A stretch of 64,000 nt of DNA. Origin: Undibacter mobilis (lineage in GTDB: Bacteria; Pseudomonadota; Alphaproteobacteria; Rhizobiales; Xanthobacteraceae). Under the pieces are notes generated by a model. That model saw nothing but the letters and a program-made list of their open reading frames with translations. It was not told where the DNA came from and searched no databases. The DNA is taken from contig NZ_QRGO01000002.1 of the NCBI RefSeq assembly GCF_003367195.1, forward strand, positions 558,001 to 622,000. The letters are read 5' to 3'. Both the position numbers and the translations under genes were made by a program. Below are positions 44,770-53,749 of the stretch, one piece after another. Position 1 is the first letter of the stretch. Every line of letters begins with the position of its first letter.

Positions 44770-45237
44770 GTGCCGAACGATGGGCCGATGATCGATCCCC
44801 GCGCCTACCCGCAACGTCCCTTCCTCGCCGTCTCCGCGGCGATCGTCCACGACGGCAAGGTGCTCGCGGTGCGCCGCGCCCGCAAACCGGCGATCGAGCT
44901 CTACACCATGCCGGGCGGCGTGGTCGAAGCGGGCGAAACGCTGTTCGAGGCAACGATCCGCGAAATCCGTGAGGAGACAGCCCTTGCGATCGAGCCGGTG
45001 GCGCTGGCCGGCCATCGCGAAGCCATCATGCGGGACAAGGAAGGCCGCGTCGAACGGCACTTCGTCATCCTGTGCTTTGCCGCGCGGCTGCTGGATGGCG
45101 AGATCCGGCTCAACGACGAACTCGACGATGCGCGCTGGCTGGCACCGCATGAATTCGCCGGGCTGAAGACCACCGACCGCCTCATCGAGATCGTGACCGC
45201 CGCCGTCGGCCTGATCGACGGCGCGCATCAGGATTAA
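44770..45237 (+). CDS. NUDIX hydrolase
   Basis: A 155-residue protein with a full Nudix box (GGVVEAGETLFEATIREIREET; the REIREE core supplies the metal-binding glutamates). Nudix enzymes hydrolyse nucleoside diphosphates linked to another group, such as ADP-ribose, NADH or oxidised nucleotides. The short size and the YTMPGG lead-in suggest an ADP-ribose or nucleotide substrate, but it is not decided. GTG at 44770 is used; the ATG at 44788 is possible. Confidence 0.9.
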   Translation: MPNDGPMIDPRAYPQRPFLAVSAAIVHDGKVLAVRRARKPAIELYTMPGGVVEAGETLFEATIREIREETALAIEPVALAGHREAIMRDKEGRVERHFVILCFAARLLDGEIRLNDELDDARWLAPHEFAGLKTTDRLIEIVTAAVGLIDGAHQD

Positions 45238-45321
45238 TAGCCGCCGGCGGGCGGAACGGCCGCCTTGCGGATGCCGCCGCGCCGGCGCATATGACGAACG
45301 CAACGCCACCGAGATCCGCTC

Positions 45322-45729
45322 TTGTTTCGACGAATTGCCGCAGCCTTTGTCCTGACCGCTTTCGCCGCCCTGCCGGCGCAGGCGCAATCGGCGCCGCCCG
45401 CGGCGGCGCCCGTGCAGGATTCCGTGCCCGCGCCTTACGACGCCGATCTGCAGCGCCTCGCCGAAATCCTGGGCTCGCTGCAGTATCTGCGTACGATCTG
45501 CGGCTCGAAAGAAGGCCAGAAATGGCGCAATGAAATGCAGGCCCTGATCGACAGCGAAGCGCCCGGAGGCGAGCGCCGCCGCCAGATCGTGGCGCGCTTC
45601 AATCGCGGCTATCGCGGCTTCGAGCAGACCTACCGCACCTGCACGCCGGCCGCCGATCTGGCGATCCGCCGCTATCTCGATGAAGGCGCCAAAATCGCCC
45701 GCGAGATCACCGCGCGTTACGCCAACTAG
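45322..45729 (+). CDS. TIGR02301 family exported protein
   Basis: A 135-residue protein with a signal peptide (FRRIAAAFVLTAFAALPAQAQ) and a mature helical part including LQRLAEILGSLQYLRTICGS and RFNRGYRGFEQTYRTCTPAA, with two cysteines likely forming a disulfide. This matches the TIGR02301 family, known almost only from Rhizobiales and without assigned role. The start is TTG at 45322, which places the basic residues right before the hydrophobic core. Confidence 0.85.
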   Translation: MFRRIAAAFVLTAFAALPAQAQSAPPAAAPVQDSVPAPYDADLQRLAEILGSLQYLRTICGSKEGQKWRNEMQALIDSEAPGGERRRQIVARFNRGYRGFEQTYRTCTPAADLAIRRYLDEGAKIAREITARYAN

Positions 45730-45896
45730 AAGCGTCCGGCACCGCAGTTTCGGCCGGAACCGGCACTATTCACATTTGCGCACAGCCATTAACCTTTCCT
45801 TTAGGTGTGGGCTATGGCCGCGACAGGCCCGTGGTAGGGTCCCGGCGAGTTTTGGGACTGTCGCCCGTATCCGGGCGACTGGGGACGAAGGTAAGT

Positions 45897-46163
45897 ATGA
45901 CCACTCCAGAGCGTTCAACGCACATGCGCGAGCCGGTGCCGGATCACGAGCAGAAGCGCGTGGCGCTGAGCTATTTGAACGAGGCCTGGGCGGAAGCGCG
46001 CCTGGACGGCGTCGATGGCGACTGCCTGGCGCAGGCCTGCCTGTTCACCGCGCTGGCCGAATTCGTCTCGACCTATGGCGAGGAAGCGGCGGCCACCTTC
46101 ACCGAAGGTCTTGCCTCCCGCATCCGCAACGGCGAATTTTCCGTCGATCTGCCGCGCCAGTAA
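45897..46163 (+). CDS. Small conserved hypothetical protein (88 aa)
   Basis: Starts MTTPERSTHMREPVPDHEQ and is a compact, mostly helical acidic protein (ALSYLNEAWAEARLDGVDGDCLAQACLFTALAEFVSTYGEE). No signal peptide, membrane helix or known motif is visible. It looks like small uncharacterised proteins of Bradyrhizobium-type genomes. A GGTAAG just ahead of the ATG gives weak support for the start. Its neighbours give no clue to function. Confidence 0.65.
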   Translation: MTTPERSTHMREPVPDHEQKRVALSYLNEAWAEARLDGVDGDCLAQACLFTALAEFVSTYGEEAAATFTEGLASRIRNGEFSVDLPRQ

Positions 46164-46207
46164 CCGGCGCCTGCCCCCATCGCACCTGACCGCTCGCTTG
46201 CCGTCTC

Positions 46208-46945
46208 TCAGACGGCGAAGCCGTAAAAGCGGTCGAGCAAGCGATCGATATCGGCGGGATAGAACGGCTTGCGCAGGAAACCCAGCGCCCCGAGCGCCGC
46301 GGCGCGATCGGCCACTTCGGTGTCAACCGTCGCTGTCATCATCACGACGGCAACCTGCGGCACCTCTCGTTTGATCTCCGACAGAATCTCGCAGCCGTCG
46401 AAGCCCGGCATGTTGTAGTCGAGGAACACCAGATCGAACGGCTCCCGGCGCAGGCGTTCGAGCGCCGCCAACCCCTCCTCCGATTCGTGCAGTTCGAGCT
46501 GGAAGCGGCAGGCCGATAAAATCTTGCGGACAATGCCGCGCATTGTGCTGGAATCGTCGACGACGAGCGCGCGGGTCGGCAGCTTGGTGCGGACGCACAA
46601 TTCAACCAGGCGATGGGCGTCGGCCACATCGACGGGCTTTGTCAGCATGCCGGTCATGCCGGCCGGCATCGCGGCGCCGCGCGCGGCACGGACAAACAGA
46701 TAGGGCCTCGAGCGCAACGCCTTGGTCGAGGCCAGCGCCGCCTGCTTCACCGCGTCCGGCAAGCCGCCGTCCAGCACGCAGATATCAACGCCGCCCTGCG
46801 CCAGGGCCGCGATACCGGGGGCGGTGTCATAAACCGACAAATCGACCGGGATGCTGGCCAAAGCGACGCCCTGCCGCCAGAGTTCCAATTCGGAACCGGC
46901 GAACCCGATCAACATCATGTTGAGCGAAACGAACTCATGATTCAT
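46208..46945 (-). CDS. Response regulator with degenerate plus canonical receiver domains
   Basis: A 245-residue protein of two receiver-like domains and no output domain. The C-terminal one (about 124-245) is complete: Asp130 and Asp131 (VVDDSS), phospho-acceptor Asp176 (FLDYNMPG), Thr204 (MMTATV) and Lys226 (FLRKPF). The N-terminal one (about 8-120) keeps an aspartate at 59 (CVLDGG) and KP at 103-104 but lacks the acidic pair, so it is probably a non-phosphorylated pseudo-receiver. This is a CheY-like architecture. No histidine kinase is adjacent. The start is supported by GGGGG ahead of the ATG. Confidence 0.88.
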   Translation of the reverse strand: MNHEFVSLNMMLIGFAGSELELWRQGVALASIPVDLSVYDTAPGIAALAQGGVDICVLDGGLPDAVKQAALASTKALRSRPYLFVRAARGAAMPAGMTGMLTKPVDVADAHRLVELCVRTKLPTRALVVDDSSTMRGIVRKILSACRFQLELHESEEGLAALERLRREPFDLVFLDYNMPGFDGCEILSEIKREVPQVAVVMMTATVDTEVADRAAALGALGFLRKPFYPADIDRLLDRFYGFAV

Positions 46946-47090
46946 GGGTGCCCCCGCGCCCATTGATGCCGAACGCGCCGCACTCCCCAAAGCACGACAC
47001 GCGCATACCGTTAATCAGGGTCGCATCGCGTTGGCAACCCGATACCAGCTTATTTCTTCGAAAAGCGATGTTTAAAAAATTATAATTCCG

Positions 47091-48428
47091 TCAGGCTGGC
47101 GCCAGCGTCTCAAGAAAGCGGACGGACTCACCGCTGGAGGCTGTCACAATCGTGCCGTCCCACATCACCTGCCGGCCGCGCACGAAGGTGCCGATCGGCC
47201 AGCCCTTGACACTCACACCGGTGTAAGGCGACCAGCCGGCGCGCGAGGCGATCCAGCTCTCCGTGATGGTTTCGCGCCGTTTCATGTCGACGACTGTAAC
47301 ATCCGCGTCATAACCAACGGCAATGCGACCTTTGCCGGCAATACCGAAAATACGGGCAGGACCGGCGCTGGTGAGATCGACGAACCGCTGCAGGGTAAGA
47401 CGGCCGGCATTGACGTGATCGAGCATCAGCGGCACCAAAGTCTGCACGCCCGGCATACCGGAATGCGCCTTCGGATAAGGATGCGCCTTTTCCTCGCGCG
47501 TATGCGGGGAGTGATCGGAACCGCAGGTGTCAATGATCCCCTGCTGCAGAGCATGCCACAGCCCCGCCTTGTGCATAGCGTCGCGCACCGGCGGATTGAG
47601 CTGCGCCAAGGTGCCGAGCCGCTCGTAACAATCCGGCGCGGTGAGCGTGACATGCGCCGGCGTTACTTCGGCGGAGGCGACGTCTTTGTGGCCGGCGAGG
47701 AATTCCGCTTCGTCTTTCGTCGTGACGTGCAGGACGTGAATGCGCTTGCCGGTCTCGCGCGCCAGCCGCACCAGACGCTGCGTACACATCAGCGCCGCCT
47801 GCGCGTCGCGCCACACCGGGTGCGAGCGCGGATCGTTGTCGATGCGGAAACTCATGCGCTCGCGCAGGCGATATTCGTCCTCGGAATGAAACGCCACGCG
47901 GCGATTGACGTTCTTGAGCACCGCGCGGATGCCGTCGTCATCCTCGATCAGCAGCGATCCGGTGGACGAGCCGGCGAACACCTTGATGGCGCAGGCGCCG
48001 GGCAGCCGCTCCAGCTCGGCGAGATCTTTCGTATTCTCGCGCGTGGCGCCGACATAGAAGCCGAAGTCGCAATGCATGCGATGATGAGCCCGGCTGACCT
48101 TGTCGGCGAGCGCCGCGGCATCGGTCGTGGTCGGGATGGTGTTCGGCATCTCGAAGGTCAGCGTCACGCCGCCGAGCACGGCACCGCGCGAGCCGGTTTC
48201 GAGGTCTTCCTTCTGCGTCAGCCCCGGCTCGCGGAAATGGACGTGGGTGTCCATCACCCCGGGCAGGACGTGCAGGCCGCGGCAGTCGATGACCTCTCCG
48301 GCCGCGGCAAAGCCGAGATCGCCGATGGCGGCGAAGCGGCCGTCACGGATGCCGACATCGCGCACGCCCTCGCCGTCCTGGTTGACGACGGTGCCGCCCT
48401 TGAGGATGAGGTCGAAGGTTTCAGCCAT
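47091..48428 (-). CDS. pyrC: Dihydroorotase (class I, PyrC-type amidohydrolase)
   Basis: A 445-residue cyclic amidohydrolase that closes carbamoyl-aspartate to dihydroorotate in pyrimidine synthesis. The zinc motif DTHVHFREPG, the carbamylatable lysine in CAIKVFAGSSTG, histidines in AFHSEDEY and HVLHVTTKDE and the catalytic aspartate in GSDHSPHT are all present. The FREPG signature fits class I dihydroorotase; an allantoinase-like function is the main alternative. It is divergent from the YgfZ gene, with 134 bases between the start codons. Confidence 0.9.
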   Translation of the reverse strand: MAETFDLILKGGTVVNQDGEGVRDVGIRDGRFAAIGDLGFAAAGEVIDCRGLHVLPGVMDTHVHFREPGLTQKEDLETGSRGAVLGGVTLTFEMPNTIPTTTDAAALADKVSRAHHRMHCDFGFYVGATRENTKDLAELERLPGACAIKVFAGSSTGSLLIEDDDGIRAVLKNVNRRVAFHSEDEYRLRERMSFRIDNDPRSHPVWRDAQAALMCTQRLVRLARETGKRIHVLHVTTKDEAEFLAGHKDVASAEVTPAHVTLTAPDCYERLGTLAQLNPPVRDAMHKAGLWHALQQGIIDTCGSDHSPHTREEKAHPYPKAHSGMPGVQTLVPLMLDHVNAGRLTLQRFVDLTSAGPARIFGIAGKGRIAVGYDADVTVVDMKRRETITESWIASRAGWSPYTGVSVKGWPIGTFVRGRQVMWDGTIVTASSGESVRFLETLAPA

Positions 48429-48562
48429 GAGGGGGCGCGGCCTTTCCGCCGGGCTTGAGGATTGCCGGTCAGCGCTTACGTTTACCGAACGTTTCTGGCA
48501 AGACCGTTTCTGATATGACGGACCTCGCGTTTCCAGAGGCGATTCCGGGGATTTTCCGCACC

Positions 48563-49453
48563 ATGCAGGCAGCTTTGCTACCCGATCGGGGCGTCATCAA
48601 GGTTTCCGGCGAGGCCGCCCGCGGCTTCCTCAACGGCATCGTCACCAGCGATGTCGGCAAAGTCGGCCCGGGCGCCGCGCGCTTTGCCGCCCTGCTGACG
48701 CCGCAAGGCAAGATCATCGCCGATTTTCTCGTCACGGAGGCGGCGGCCGAGGATGGCGGCGGCTTCTACCTCGACGCGCCGAAGGCGCTCGCCCCGGCAC
48801 TCGCCCAGAAGCTCAATTTCTACAAATTGCGCGCCAAGGTGACCATCGAGGACCTGTCCGACCGGCTCGGCGTCATGGCGGTCTGGAGCGGCACCGGAAC
48901 GAGCGACTACGGCCTCACTTATCCCGACCCGCGCCTGCCGGCGCTTGGCTGTCGCGTGATCCTGCCGCCGGACGTCGCGGCCGAAGCCGCTGCCGATCTC
49001 GGCGCAAGCCTCGCCGATGCAGAGGCTTATGAGACGCACCGCATCGCGCTCGGCGTGCCGCGCGGCGGCCACGACTTCACCTATGGCGACACGTTCCCGC
49101 ACGAAGCCGACATGGACCAGCTCGACGGTGTCGATTTCGACAAAGGCTGTTACATCGGCCAGGAAGTCGTCTCGCGCGTCGAACACCGCGCGACAGCCCG
49201 CAGCCGCGTCGTGCCCGTCGCCTATGAGGACAATGCGCCGATGCAGGGCCTCGAAGTGATGGCCGGCGACAAACAGGTCGGCATGATGGGCTCGGCCCTC
49301 GATGGCCGCGGCCTGGCGCTGCTGCGGCTCGACCGTGTCGGCGACGCAATGGCCGCCGGCACGCCGCTGGTGTCGGGCGGCGTCGCCTTGCGTGTGGTCA
49401 AGCCGGACTGGGCGCGCTTCGCATTTCCCGGCGAGGCCAAAGCGGCGGAGTGA
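48563..49453 (+). CDS. ygfZ: Folate-binding protein YgfZ (COG0354/CAF17 family)
   Basis: A 296-residue relative of the glycine-cleavage T-protein, used in the assembly or repair of certain Fe-S enzymes together with tetrahydrofolate. The diagnostic motif KGCYIGQEVVSRVEHR (around residue 193-208) is intact, and the N-terminal half has GFLNGIVTSDVGKVGPG. I prefer the ATG at 48563 (MQAALLPDRG); an ATG at 48515 would add 16 residues that homologues I recall lack. The following tag gene starts 43 bases later. Confidence 0.9.
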   Translation: MQAALLPDRGVIKVSGEAARGFLNGIVTSDVGKVGPGAARFAALLTPQGKIIADFLVTEAAAEDGGGFYLDAPKALAPALAQKLNFYKLRAKVTIEDLSDRLGVMAVWSGTGTSDYGLTYPDPRLPALGCRVILPPDVAAEAAADLGASLADAEAYETHRIALGVPRGGHDFTYGDTFPHEADMDQLDGVDFDKGCYIGQEVVSRVEHRATARSRVVPVAYEDNAPMQGLEVMAGDKQVGMMGSALDGRGLALLRLDRVGDAMAAGTPLVSGGVALRVVKPDWARFAFPGEAKAAE

Positions 49454-49496
49454 ACCGCGACGCGACAGTCCACGCGCGAGGCGCTATATCTTCCCC

Positions 49497-50132
49497 ATGC
49501 CGATCCCGAAGACGATTCTGCATGCCGACGGCTTGAAGCGCTGCGGCTGGCCCAAGGAAGACCCGCTCTACGTCGCCTATCACGACGAGGAATGGGGCGT
49601 GCCCGAATGGGACGACCGCGCGCTGTTCGAGAAGCTGATCCTCGACGGTTTCCAGGCCGGGCTGGCGTGGATCACGATCTTGCGCAAGCGCGACAATTTC
49701 CGCAAAGCCTTCGACGACTTCGAGCCTGAGAAGATCGCGCGCTACACGCCGAAAAAAGTCGAACGCCTGATGCAGGATGCCGGCATTGTGCGCAACCGCG
49801 CCAAGATCGAGGGCGCGATCCTGTCGGCGCGCGGCTACCTCAAGATCATGGAGAGCGGCCCCGGTTTCTCCGCGATGCTGTGGGACCATGTCGGCGGCAA
49901 GCCGCTCGACAACAAAATGCGCGCCGGCCAATCCGCCCCCGCCGAAACGCCGACATCGAAGGCGATGTCGAAGCAGCTCATCGGCCACGGCTTCAAATTC
50001 GTCGGCCCGACCATCGTCTATGCCTTCATGCAGGCGGTCGGCATGGTCAACGATCACGAAGTCACGTGCTGGTGCCACGCCGAGTGCAACAAGCTCGCGG
50101 CCAAGCACGCCAAGAAGAAAAAGAAGAAATGA
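49497..50132 (+). CDS. tag: DNA-3-methyladenine glycosylase I
   Basis: A 211-residue base-excision enzyme that removes 3-methyladenine from alkylated DNA. It has the family's CGWPKEDPLYVAYHDEEWG start, FQAGLAWITILRKRDNFR, and zinc-binding Cys/His residues near both ends (Cys and the C-terminal HEVTCWCHAEC). A short Lys-rich tail (KHAKKKKKK) follows. It overlaps the next gene by an ATGA junction, so the two are translationally coupled. Confidence 0.94.
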   Translation: MPIPKTILHADGLKRCGWPKEDPLYVAYHDEEWGVPEWDDRALFEKLILDGFQAGLAWITILRKRDNFRKAFDDFEPEKIARYTPKKVERLMQDAGIVRNRAKIEGAILSARGYLKIMESGPGFSAMLWDHVGGKPLDNKMRAGQSAPAETPTSKAMSKQLIGHGFKFVGPTIVYAFMQAVGMVNDHEVTCWCHAECNKLAAKHAKKKKKK

Positions 50133-50776
50133 GCAAGGCGCCTGCCGCAGCCGGTAAAGCGCCGCGCGCCTGGCAGCGCATGCTGTCGGGCCGCCGGCTC
50201 GACCTGCTCGACCCCTCTCCATTCGATGTCGAACTCGAAGACATCGCGCACGGGCTGGCGCGCGTCGCACGCTGGAACGGCCAGACCAAAGGCGCGCATA
50301 TCTTCTCCGTGGCGCAGCATGTGCTGCTGGTCGAGGCGCTGGCGCGTGCCAAGTCGCCGAGTCTCGACGACAAGCTCCGCCTCGCCATCCTGCTGCACGA
50401 CGCCGCCGAATACGTCATCGGTGACATGATCTCGCCGTTCAAGGCGGTGATCGGCGACAGCTACAAGAAAGTCGAGAACCGGCTGCTCGCTGCCATCCAT
50501 CTGCATTTCGGCCTGCCGGCCGAATTGCCCAACGCCTGGGTCAAGACCATCAAGGCCGCCGACCGGCACGCCGCCTTTCTCGAAGCCACGAGGCTTGCCG
50601 GCTTTGCGGACACTGAGGCGCGCAAGTTCTTCGGCCCGCCGCCGACTTTTTCCGCTGCCATCGAACGCGACTACCTCACGCCCTGGCCGGCGTCGACCGC
50701 CGCCAAGCGCTTTGCCGAGCGGGTGGGAAAACTGCTCGGCCCCGGCTTTTCAGCGCCGCCGCGCCAGCCTAAATAG
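50129..50776 (+). CDS. HD-domain phosphohydrolase (YfbR-like)
   Basis: A 215-residue metal-dependent hydrolase. The N-terminal HIFSVAQHVLLV supplies the first His, LLHDAAEYVIGDM the HD pair and IKAADRHAAFLEA the last Asp, as in YfbR 5'-deoxynucleotidases and related HD proteins. It probably acts on nucleotides. Its ATG overlaps the tag stop codon (ATGA), and a phosphatase gene starts 6 bases after it; this gives a compact run that may link alkylation repair with nucleotide clearance. Confidence 0.85.
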   Translation: MSKAPAAAGKAPRAWQRMLSGRRLDLLDPSPFDVELEDIAHGLARVARWNGQTKGAHIFSVAQHVLLVEALARAKSPSLDDKLRLAILLHDAAEYVIGDMISPFKAVIGDSYKKVENRLLAAIHLHFGLPAELPNAWVKTIKAADRHAAFLEATRLAGFADTEARKFFGPPPTFSAAIERDYLTPWPASTAAKRFAERVGKLLGPGFSAPPRQPK

Positions 50777-50782
50777 CCTGTC

Positions 50783-51289
50783 ATGATCCATGTCTGCTCC
50801 CTTGCGCTGCTGTACCAGACGGTCGAAGAGACCAAGGCCCAGCACATCGTCACCCTGCTCCGCCTCACCGACCGGGTGACGCGGCCGGCGCATATTGCCG
50901 CCGGCAATCATCTCATTCTTGCCGTCGACGACATCTGCGATCCGGAGGAAGGCTGCACCGTTCCGGCTGCGGATCATGTAGTGCGTCTTGTCGACTTCGC
51001 GCGGCGCTGGGATCGTTCGGCGCCGATGGTGGTGCATTGCTTTGCCGGCATCAGCCGCTCGACGGCGGCGGCCTTCACCGCCGCCTGCGCGATCAATCCG
51101 CAGCGCGACGAGGCCGACATCGCGCGCACCATCCGTGCGTCTTCGCCGACCGCCATGCCCAACAAGCGCATTGTCGCCATCGCCGACGAGGTGCTCAAGC
51201 GCGACGGCCGCATGGTGCGCGCCGTCGAAGCGCTCGGCCGCGGCACCGAGGCGATGCAAGGCCATCCGTTCCGCCTCGATATCGGCTAG
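50783..51289 (+). CDS. Cys-based tyrosine / dual-specificity protein phosphatase
   Basis: A 168-residue protein with the HCxxxxxR active-site loop at residues 85-92 (HCFAGISR), followed by STAAAFTA, as in DSP-type phosphatases. A likely general-acid aspartate lies in ILAVDDICDP. The substrate could be a phosphoprotein, an inositol phosphate or a nucleotide. It is 6 bases from the HD gene and is followed by a thioesterase gene, so it belongs to the tag operon. Confidence 0.87.
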   Translation: MIHVCSLALLYQTVEETKAQHIVTLLRLTDRVTRPAHIAAGNHLILAVDDICDPEEGCTVPAADHVVRLVDFARRWDRSAPMVVHCFAGISRSTAAAFTAACAINPQRDEADIARTIRASSPTAMPNKRIVAIADEVLKRDGRMVRAVEALGRGTEAMQGHPFRLDIG

Positions 51290-51308
51290 CACCACCGGGG
51301 ACTTCACC

Positions 51309-51782
51309 ATGTCATTGCACTACGGACTGGTCAGCCCGGAGACACTTGCCGCTCACGACGGCCTGAGCTTTCTCAAGGGCATCATCTCCGGACAGTTTCC
51401 GCAGCCGCCGATCGCCGGGACGCTCGGCTTTCATCTGATCGAGGCCGAACCCAATCGCGTGGTGTTCGAGGGCCTGCCCGAACAGCGGCACTACAATCCG
51501 ATCCACACCGTGCATGGCGGCTTCGCCGCGACCTTGCTCGATTCAGCGCTCGCCTGCGCGATCTTCACGACCATGCTCAAAGGCGATGCCTGGACCACGC
51601 TGGAGCTGAAGCTGAATTATGTGCGGGCGATGACCAAAGACACCGGCCCGGTGCGTGCCGAAGGCCGCGTCATCCACCGCGGACGCACCATTGCAACGTC
51701 AGAGGGCGACCTCAAGGACGCAAGCGGCAAGCTTTACGCTCACGCCACGACGACCTGCATGATCATGCCGGCGAAGCCGTAG
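51309..51782 (+). CDS. PaaI family hotdog-fold thioesterase
   Basis: A 157-residue acyl-CoA thioesterase of the hotdog fold with the family HTVHGGFAATLLDSALACAI helix, and AWTTLELKLNYVRAMTKDTGPV in the sheet. PaaI-type enzymes release CoA from aryl or medium-chain acyl-CoA esters. The substrate is unknown. The gene follows the phosphatase by 19 bases and ends the plus-strand run; the next gene converges 11 bases away. Confidence 0.9.
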   Translation: MSLHYGLVSPETLAAHDGLSFLKGIISGQFPQPPIAGTLGFHLIEAEPNRVVFEGLPEQRHYNPIHTVHGGFAATLLDSALACAIFTTMLKGDAWTTLELKLNYVRAMTKDTGPVRAEGRVIHRGRTIATSEGDLKDASGKLYAHATTTCMIMPAKP

Positions 51783-51793
51783 AAGCGGTCGCT

Positions 51794-52117
51794 TCAGCCC
51801 TGCGTCGGCGGCACCCGCACCACCATGCCGTCAAGCTGCGGCGTCAGCATGATGCGGCAAGCCATGCGACTCGACCTCTTCACTTCCGCGGCGACTTCAT
51901 CGAGCTTGTCGTCTTCCTCGCGGCTGCGTTTCGGCAGGCGCGACAACCACGGCTCGTCGATATAGACGTGACAGGTACCGCAGGAACAGCTGCCGGCGCA
52001 GGCGCCGATGATGCCGTCAATCTCGCAATCGACCGCTGCATCCATCAGCGTCATGCCGGGCGGCGCGTCGACGGGCTGGGATCGGCCGTTCGGCTCGATA
52101 AAGACGATGGTCGGCAT
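51794..52117 (-). CDS. [2Fe-2S] ferredoxin (adrenodoxin type)
   Basis: A 107-residue electron carrier. The cluster ligands are Cys40, Cys46, Cys49 and Cys87 (GACAGSCSCGTCH and MACRI), in the C-x5-C-x2-C spacing of adrenodoxin-like ferredoxins. Such proteins feed P450s, Rieske oxygenases or Fe-S assembly. No partner reductase is adjacent. The ATG at 52117 has GGAGG 8 bases ahead, so the 20-codon upstream extension is not used. Confidence 0.93.
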   Translation of the reverse strand: MPTIVFIEPNGRSQPVDAPPGMTLMDAAVDCEIDGIIGACAGSCSCGTCHVYIDEPWLSRLPKRSREEDDKLDEVAAEVKRSSRMACRIMLTPQLDGMVVRVPPTQG

Positions 52118-52196
52118 GGTGTCAGCCTCCGGCGCGCGCATGGCGGCGCCTGGTGGCGGCCCGCCGCCATCCATCATCGGTCTACATCGTATATTT

Positions 52197-52655
52197 TCAG
52201 TTGTTGCCGGCGGCGAACGACGAGCGCAGCTTCAGCGGGCCATCTTCGTTCTCGACACTGGCCGAACGCGTCGGCCGGCGCGTGAACTCGCAATAGGCAA
52301 AGCCGAGACCGGAGACTGAACCACGGAACGTGTATTCGTCGACCTTGGTAACGCGGAAGCACGGGTCGATCGGCAGGCCCTTCATACTGGCGCAGACCGA
52401 GCCTTCGCGCACATGCAGCGTATTGGCCGGCAGCGCGGCGTAGCGCACCTTGCCGGCGCCCTGGAATTGGATCGAACCGACAACCGAGCCGTCATGCAGC
52501 ACGCGGCCGCGGCCGCGGGTGCCTTCGAAGCAGGTGTAATTGAAGGTCTTGCCGACGACGAAAGCGCGCGCCTGTTCAGCCGTCAGCTCTTCGGCCGTTG
52601 CCACTGACGGCAGGACGGCCAACAGGCCGATCACGCACGCACTTACACGCAACAT
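52197..52655 (-). CDS. Exported hypothetical protein (152 aa)
   Basis: A signal peptide (MLRVSACVIGLLAVLPSVATA) is followed by a mature domain of about 125 residues that looks beta-rich, with KTFNYTCFEGTRGRGRVLHDGSVVG and four cysteines that could pair in the periplasm. I do not recognise the family with certainty. GGAG 8 bases ahead of the ATG supports the start. It lies upstream of the ferredoxin gene on the same strand but 79 bases apart, so joint function is not implied. Confidence 0.7.
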   Translation of the reverse strand: MLRVSACVIGLLAVLPSVATAEELTAEQARAFVVGKTFNYTCFEGTRGRGRVLHDGSVVGSIQFQGAGKVRYAALPANTLHVREGSVCASMKGLPIDPCFRVTKVDEYTFRGSVSGLGFAYCEFTRRPTRSASVENEDGPLKLRSSFAAGNN

Positions 52656-52762
52656 CACGGGAACTCCAACTGACGCCACAAGACAAGATTAGCGGGCTTG
52701 CGCCCGCCAGAAAACATCTTGCGGAGTATGCCTAACGATCGTTGGCAAATCCTGAATGGAAT

Positions 52763-53749
52763 TTACCCGATCTTGACCACGACGCGACCCCGAACCTGCC
52801 CGGCGACGATGGCGGCTGCCACCTCCGGCAGTTCGGAGAGGCCGATTTCCCGGGTCATCGCGGCTAATTTCTGGCGATCGAGGTCCGTTTCCAGCCTTTT
52901 CCACGCCTCTTCGCGCTTCGGCAGCGGGCACATCACCGAGTCGATGCCCAAAAGACACACCCCGCGCAAAATAAACGGCGCGACGGACGCCGGCAGATCC
53001 ATACCGCCGGCAAGCCCGCAGGCAGCAACCGCGCCGCCATAGCGGATCATGGACAGGAGGTTGGCCAGGGTCGTGGAACCGACGCTGTCGATGCCGCCGG
53101 CCCAGCGCTCCTTGGCCAGTGGCTTGGGCGTGCCGGCAAGCGCGGCGCGTTCGACGATTTCGCTGGCGCCGAGGCTCTTGAGATAGTCGGCCTGCTCGGG
53201 GCGGCCGGTGGTGGCGCTGACCGAAAAGCCGAGCTTGGACAGGATCGCCACCGCAACCGAGCCGACGCCACCAGCAGCGCCGGTGACGGCAATGGGGCCG
53301 CTGGCCGGCGTCAGGCCGTGCTTTTCCAGCGCCATGACGCAAAGCATCGCCGTGTAGCCCGCGGTGCCGATCGCCATCGCGTCACGGGTCGAGATGCCGG
53401 CCGGCAGGCGCACCAGCCAGTCGCCCTTCACCCGCGCCTTTTCGGCATAGGCACCGAGATGGGTTTCGCCGAGACCCCAGCCATTGAGAATGACCTTGTC
53501 GCCGGCCTTCCACTTGGGATGGCTCGACGCCTCGACGGTGCCGGCGAAGTCGACGCCGGCGATCATCGGGAACCGGCGCACCACCGGCGCCTTGCCGGTG
53601 ATGGCGAGGCCATCCTTGTAATTGACCGTGGAATATTCGACGCGGACGGTGACGTCGCCGTCCATCAGGTTTGCTTCATCGAAATCGGCGAGCGCGGCCT
53701 TGGTGCCGCTCTCGGTTTTCTCGATCACCATCGCCTTGAAAGTCGTCAC
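52763..53749 (-). CDS. YhdH/AcuI family NADPH-dependent quinone or acryloyl-CoA reductase
   Basis: A 328-residue zinc-free medium-chain dehydrogenase. STVNYKDGLAITGKAPVVRRFPMIAGVDFAGTV is typical of YhdH/AcuI, and the Rossmann loop is TGAAGGVGSVAVAILSKLG. AcuI reduces acryloyl-CoA to propionyl-CoA, which removes a toxic intermediate of 3-hydroxypropionate or DMSP breakdown; related proteins reduce other enones. The GTG start has GAGG 5 bases upstream. No other acrylate genes are adjacent. Confidence 0.88.
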   Translation of the reverse strand: MTTFKAMVIEKTESGTKAALADFDEANLMDGDVTVRVEYSTVNYKDGLAITGKAPVVRRFPMIAGVDFAGTVEASSHPKWKAGDKVILNGWGLGETHLGAYAEKARVKGDWLVRLPAGISTRDAMAIGTAGYTAMLCVMALEKHGLTPASGPIAVTGAAGGVGSVAVAILSKLGFSVSATTGRPEQADYLKSLGASEIVERAALAGTPKPLAKERWAGGIDSVGSTTLANLLSMIRYGGAVAACGLAGGMDLPASVAPFILRGVCLLGIDSVMCPLPKREEAWKRLETDLDRQKLAAMTREIGLSELPEVAAAIVAGQVRGRVVVKIG

